Below are positions 60,225 to 63,094 of a DNA stretch of 63,094 bases, one piece after another. The translations under genes and the position numbers were made by a program. The notes beneath the pieces are model-generated. The model was not told the origin of the DNA, ran no database searches, and saw only the letters and a list, made by a program, of their open reading frames with translations. The stretch comes from Clostridia bacterium (GTDB lineage: Bacteria > Bacillota > Clostridia > Oscillospirales > CAG-272), in NCBI GenBank assembly GCA_017547755.1, contig JAFYOX010000046.1, positions 1 to 63,094 on the forward strand. Direction: 5' to 3'. How positions within the stretch are numbered: position 1 is the stretch's first letter; every line of letters begins with the position of its first letter.

Positions 60225-62393
60225 TCAATAATTCGTTCTTGCGATGACGTTGTCCTGCAGATCCTTCGACAGTCTTACGAAATAATCGCTGTAGCCGCCG
60301 ACGCGTACGATCAGGTCACCGTACTGTTCCGGATGCTTCTGCGCTTCAAGCAGATCGTCTGCCGACAGAACGTTGACCGAAAGCTGCTGACCGCCGCCTG
60401 CGAAGTATGCCTTTGCGAGATGGATGAAGGAATCCATGCCTTTTTCCGTCGCAAACAGCTTCTTGTCGAAGCGGAGCTGGAAGACAAATCCGCTCGTGAC
60501 TTCCGTCTGGTCGTAAACGAGCGCGGATTTTACCGCCGCCGTCGGACCGTTTCTGTCCTGACCGGGAACTGCACCGATGCAGTCGGAGAACATCGGGTCT
60601 CCGGAGAGATGTCCGTTCGGCAGAGCGCCGCAAGCACGGCCGTTGTTCGCCGCACGGCTGAACGTACTGCATCCGCCGGCAAACTTGCCGCCGCGGAACG
60701 TCCGCTTGGTCTTGAGGTATGCGAACCAGTGGTCGGACAGTTCCTTCATGATGCTGTCGACGTACGGATCGTCGTTGCCGAACTTCGGTGCGGACATCAG
60801 TACCATCCGCATATCTTCGTAACCTTCGAAATTCTTCTTCAGCGCGTCGATGAGCTGTGCCATCGTCCAGTGCTTTTCGTCGAAAATAAACTTTTTGATC
60901 GCCGCAAGGGAGTCCACGCAGTCCGGCATCCCTTCGGAGAGGATCTGACCGTCGCCGTACAGCGGTCCGCCGTTCTTGTAGTCGCGTCCTTTTTCAAGGC
61001 ATCCTTCCAGCAGGCACGAACGGAGCGGGGAAGGAGAATAGCGCGCGTAGGTCATCTGCGAGGAGTTCGACAGCGAGACCGAAACGTCCGTGACATGATC
61101 GACCTGCCAGAACAGCGCTTCCATCAGTTCTTCGAACGAGGTGAACTTGTCCGCTTCACCGGTGTGAACGCTCACCTGACGGCCGGACATGACGTCAAAA
61201 CCGTCGTACAGCGCGAATTCCAGACACTTCCCGAAGTTGACTTCGCCGTCTTCGAGACCCATGTGCGACTTGCCCATGATGTCGACCTGATTGCATCCGT
61301 TCATGCAGTACAGATGGCTGTGGACTGCCGGGATGCCCATCTTTTCGAGCGCCGGACACATGACTTCGTCGTTGTACAGCGCGGGCATGCCGATCCCCGT
61401 TGCGAGAACTTCCGCGATCCGCTGCCAGATCTTTTCGGGCGTGTTGCGGTGTACGCGCAGGGTAATGTTCGGCGTCTGATACTTGTATTTTTCCGCGAGA
61501 TCAAGCACTGCGTAGGAAACGGCGTTGGTCTTGTCGTTCCAGTGTTCGTCGGAACCGCAGATGCAGAGATTCCACGTCCGCGTGTCGTGGAACGCCTGCC
61601 AGAGACGTTCGAGCTGGAGGAACGCATTGTCCGCATCGTCCATGTTCCAGAAATCTTCGAAGAACTGGTCGAGTCTGCCGGGCGAGTCGATGCCGTCAAA
61701 CGTGAAGACCAGCCAGAACATCAAAATCGCCGACTGCATATTGTATGCCGGATTCTGCGGGATCACGGAATAAACGTCCGCCATTTTCAAAAGTTCCGCC
61801 TTAGCTGCCGGGGCGTCGGTCTGTTCCGCGAGATCAAGCGCACATGCCTTCAGACGTTCGCCGAGCGTGTCGAGCGCATCCATGAAAATGTCGCATCCGT
61901 CGTAGAAATCATCCTTGCCGGCGTTTTTCGCACGGTATTCCGCGATCATCGCACGGAGACCCTTCGTACCGAGATGCAGAAGACGGTCGTAGTCCGGATT
62001 GGAGTGACCTGCCCAGCCGCCGCCCCAGCACGCCGCCGTGGACGCAAGCTCACGCTGATAGCGGTCCTGATGCGCGCCGATCAGCGAACCGGTGTTGAAA
62101 TCCTTCACGTATTCACGGATCTCGTTCAGTTCCGCCGCAAATTCCGGGAACTTTTCCGCATTTTCGTGGAATTTTCCTTCGTTTACCGCCACGCCGCTGC
62201 CGAAATTGTACGTCATCCCCGACGTGGAACAGCCGGAAGCCGTGTAGCCGATGTAGTTTTTCGTGTCGATCCAGACGGAGCAGTGCTTTGCCGCCTCACG
62301 CGACGCCATCGCCATCCGCACATTCAGCGGGCGTTCGCGGTTTTCATAGAATGTCGCGCCGTAAGGCTCGATCGCCAGAATTCGTTCGTTCAT
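60225..62393 (-). CDS. Glycyl radical enzyme with GCNQ cysteine loop
   Basis: The 722-aa glycyl radical enzyme of the pyruvate formate-lyase superfamily has a GHSNPDYDRLLHLG-type N-terminal motif, a Cys loop MNGCNQVD with C367, and the radical site VRVGGYSDYF with G700. Family dehydratases, lyases and decarboxylases usually read GCxE; here Q369 replaces the Glu base, so the reaction cannot be named. No activating enzyme (radical SAM) is next to it in the window. AGGAGG selects the start at 62393. It needs an anaerobic cell. Confidence 0.88.
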   Translation of the reverse strand: MNERILAIEPYGATFYENRERPLNVRMAMASREAAKHCSVWIDTKNYIGYTASGCSTSGMTYNFGSGVAVNEGKFHENAEKFPEFAAELNEIREYVKDFNTGSLIGAHQDRYQRELASTAACWGGGWAGHSNPDYDRLLHLGTKGLRAMIAEYRAKNAGKDDFYDGCDIFMDALDTLGERLKACALDLAEQTDAPAAKAELLKMADVYSVIPQNPAYNMQSAILMFWLVFTFDGIDSPGRLDQFFEDFWNMDDADNAFLQLERLWQAFHDTRTWNLCICGSDEHWNDKTNAVSYAVLDLAEKYKYQTPNITLRVHRNTPEKIWQRIAEVLATGIGMPALYNDEVMCPALEKMGIPAVHSHLYCMNGCNQVDIMGKSHMGLEDGEVNFGKCLEFALYDGFDVMSGRQVSVHTGEADKFTSFEELMEALFWQVDHVTDVSVSLSNSSQMTYARYSPSPLRSCLLEGCLEKGRDYKNGGPLYGDGQILSEGMPDCVDSLAAIKKFIFDEKHWTMAQLIDALKKNFEGYEDMRMVLMSAPKFGNDDPYVDSIMKELSDHWFAYLKTKRTFRGGKFAGGCSTFSRAANNGRACGALPNGHLSGDPMFSDCIGAVPGQDRNGPTAAVKSALVYDQTEVTSGFVFQLRFDKKLFATEKGMDSFIHLAKAYFAGGGQQLSVNVLSADDLLEAQKHPEQYGDLIVRVGGYSDYFVRLSKDLQDNVIARTNY

Positions 62394-62427
62394 AAATACC
62401 TCCTGGGAGCGTATATTTGTTACCCCC

Positions 62428-62456
62428 ATTATACCGAAAACCGCCGTGTCCGTCAA
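62428..62456 (-). promoter_or_regulatory. Glycyl radical enzyme promoter
   Basis: On the minus strand, TTGACG (62456-62451) and TATAAT (62433-62428) are separated by 17 bases. Confidence 0.75.
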
Positions 62457-62460
62457 TAGC

Positions 62461-62508
62461 AAAAAAGGATTTGCCGCCGACAAAATGTCCGCGTACAAAT
62501 CCTTTTTT
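62461..62508. terminator. Terminator-like hairpin upstream of the glycyl radical gene
   Basis: AAAAAAGGATTTG (62461-62473) pairs with CAAATCCTTTTTT (62496-62508). It would end minus-strand transcripts from the E1-beta-like gene before the glycyl radical promoter. Confidence 0.75.
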
Positions 62509-62513
62509 TATCC

Positions 62514-62574
62514 TTTTCAAAAGCTTTTGAAAAGGGGTCCGGGGAAAAACTTTTCTCGAAAAGTTTTTCCCCGG
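62514..62574. repeat. Palindromic intergenic element, copy G
   Basis: A 20-base perfect palindrome (62514-62533) and the AAGGGGTCC module are followed by a perfect 17-bp palindrome at 62539-62555 and 62558-62574 with a TC loop. It lies 20 bases past the stop of the partial E1-beta-like gene. Confidence 0.82.
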
Positions 62575-62593
62575 AAACTATATCTCTATAGAA

Positions 62594-63094
62594 TTACAGA
62601 CCCTTCTTGGAGCGTTCGATGTGTTCGAGTTCGGTTTCGTTGTAGGTGGTTACATGACCCGGGATGGGCATGAGCTTTTCACAGATAACGTCGATGATAC
62701 CGTCAGCCTGCGGGAAGTAGTACTTTTCCAGTTCGAATGCGGGAGTGATCCAGTTTCTGGAGCCGTATACTGCGGGCGGAGCGTCGAGGTAGTCGAATGC
62801 CATTTCGGTGATGTTGGAAGCCATGTCACGCATCATGGAGCCGCGGTCAACTGCGTCGCCTACGATAACGATCTTACCGGTCTTCTTGACGGATTCGATA
62901 ACCTTTTCGTAGTTGAACGGAACGAGGGAACGAGCGTCGATAACTTCTGCGGAGATGCCGTAGTCAGCTTCGAGCTTCTTCGCTGCTTCAAGAGCACGGT
63001 ACAGGGTTGCACCGATGGTCAGGATGGTAACATCCTTACCTTCGCGCTTGATGTCGGGATCGCCGAATGCAACTTCGTAGTATTCGGTCGGAAC
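62594..63094 (-). CDS. 2-oxoacid dehydrogenase E1-beta/transketolase C-terminal-like (partial)
   Basis: The reading frame runs off the right edge; 166 C-terminal residues are present. They match the beta subunit of thiamine-dependent 2-oxoacid dehydrogenases (pyruvate, acetoin or branched-chain type) or the C-terminal half of a transketolase: DVTILTIGATLYRALEAA, VIDARSLVPFNYEKVIES, GDAVDRGS. The smaller ATG frame at 62836 is internal, not the true start. The partner subunits lie outside the window. Confidence 0.85.
   Translation of the reverse strand, partial: VPTEYYEVAFGDPDIKREGKDVTILTIGATLYRALEAAKKLEADYGISAEVIDARSLVPFNYEKVIESVKKTGKIVIVGDAVDRGSMMRDMASNITEMAFDYLDAPPAVYGSRNWITPAFELEKYYFPQADGIIDVICEKLMPIPGHVTTYNETELEHIERSKKGL

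Noticed and set aside
1-63094. CRISPR array, tRNA, rRNA or complete insertion sequence
   Set aside because: No regularly spaced direct repeats, cloverleaf or rRNA sequence, and no transposase with end repeats were found by reading; only palindromic elements and a recombinase fragment are present.

Overview
The window looks like a chromosome segment from an anaerobic, endospore-forming member of the Clostridia, probably a gut-type Oscillospiraceae-like organism. This rests on a moderately high G+C content, many cytoplasmic glycosidases, ferredoxin-linked 2-oxoacid metabolism, a glycyl radical enzyme and spore genes (spoVT, spoVB-like, yabP, yabQ). Promoters are mostly sigma-A type with 17-bp spacers. 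No rRNA, tRNA, CRISPR array or intact insertion sequence was seen.

Layout. (1) 151-12006 is a saccharide region. A minus-strand operon encodes a GH32-like enzyme, an AbgB-like M20 hydrolase, a neutral-ceramidase-like protein and a sugar isomerase-like TIM barrel. It is divergent from asparaginase, a GH38-like enzyme and GH127, and a ThuA-like protein follows. (2) 12189-14280 is a disturbed accessory patch. It holds a hypothetical gene with a consensus promoter, a marR gene with twin operators and a one-base frameshift, and a chimeric ORF joining a HipA-like N-terminus to a serine-recombinase C-terminus. (3) 14437-22088 carries spoVT, a PHP protein, a large GH38 alpha-mannosidase, divergent ROK kinase and GmhA-like genes, a PAP2 protein and an XRE regulator. 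(4) 22150-25653 is a 2-oxoacid:ferredoxin oxidoreductase operon headed by a P-loop ATPase. (5) 25973-44096 is a long plus-strand housekeeping block: cdaA-cdaR (c-di-AMP synthesis), an FAD dehydrogenase, rseC-like, GNAT, recJ, relA, metallophosphoesterase, MBL hydrolase, dtd, hemZ, nucleoside kinase-like, spoVB-like, mazG, rqcP, yabP, yabQ and divIC. (6) 44201-57592 carries surface and regulatory genes: a coiled-coil beta-lactamase-fold protein, two paralogous XRE regulators with an unrecognised C-terminal domain, two lipoproteins, an M28 peptidase, an SLH protein and a PHP phosphatase. (7) 57615-63094 has a GH78 rhamnosidase convergent with a glycyl radical enzyme, then the 3' part of an E1-beta/transketolase-like gene.

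The strongest features not explained by ordinary genes are these: a dispersed family of palindromic intergenic elements (at least six clear copies, with arms that vary in a compensated way); a glycyl radical enzyme whose Cys loop reads GCNQ instead of GCxE; a GH38-like enzyme with a DnaJ-like CxxCxGxG zinc-knuckle insertion; the HipA/recombinase chimera beside the broken marR; and the paralogous XRE family. All functions are inferred from reading motifs; no database search was run.
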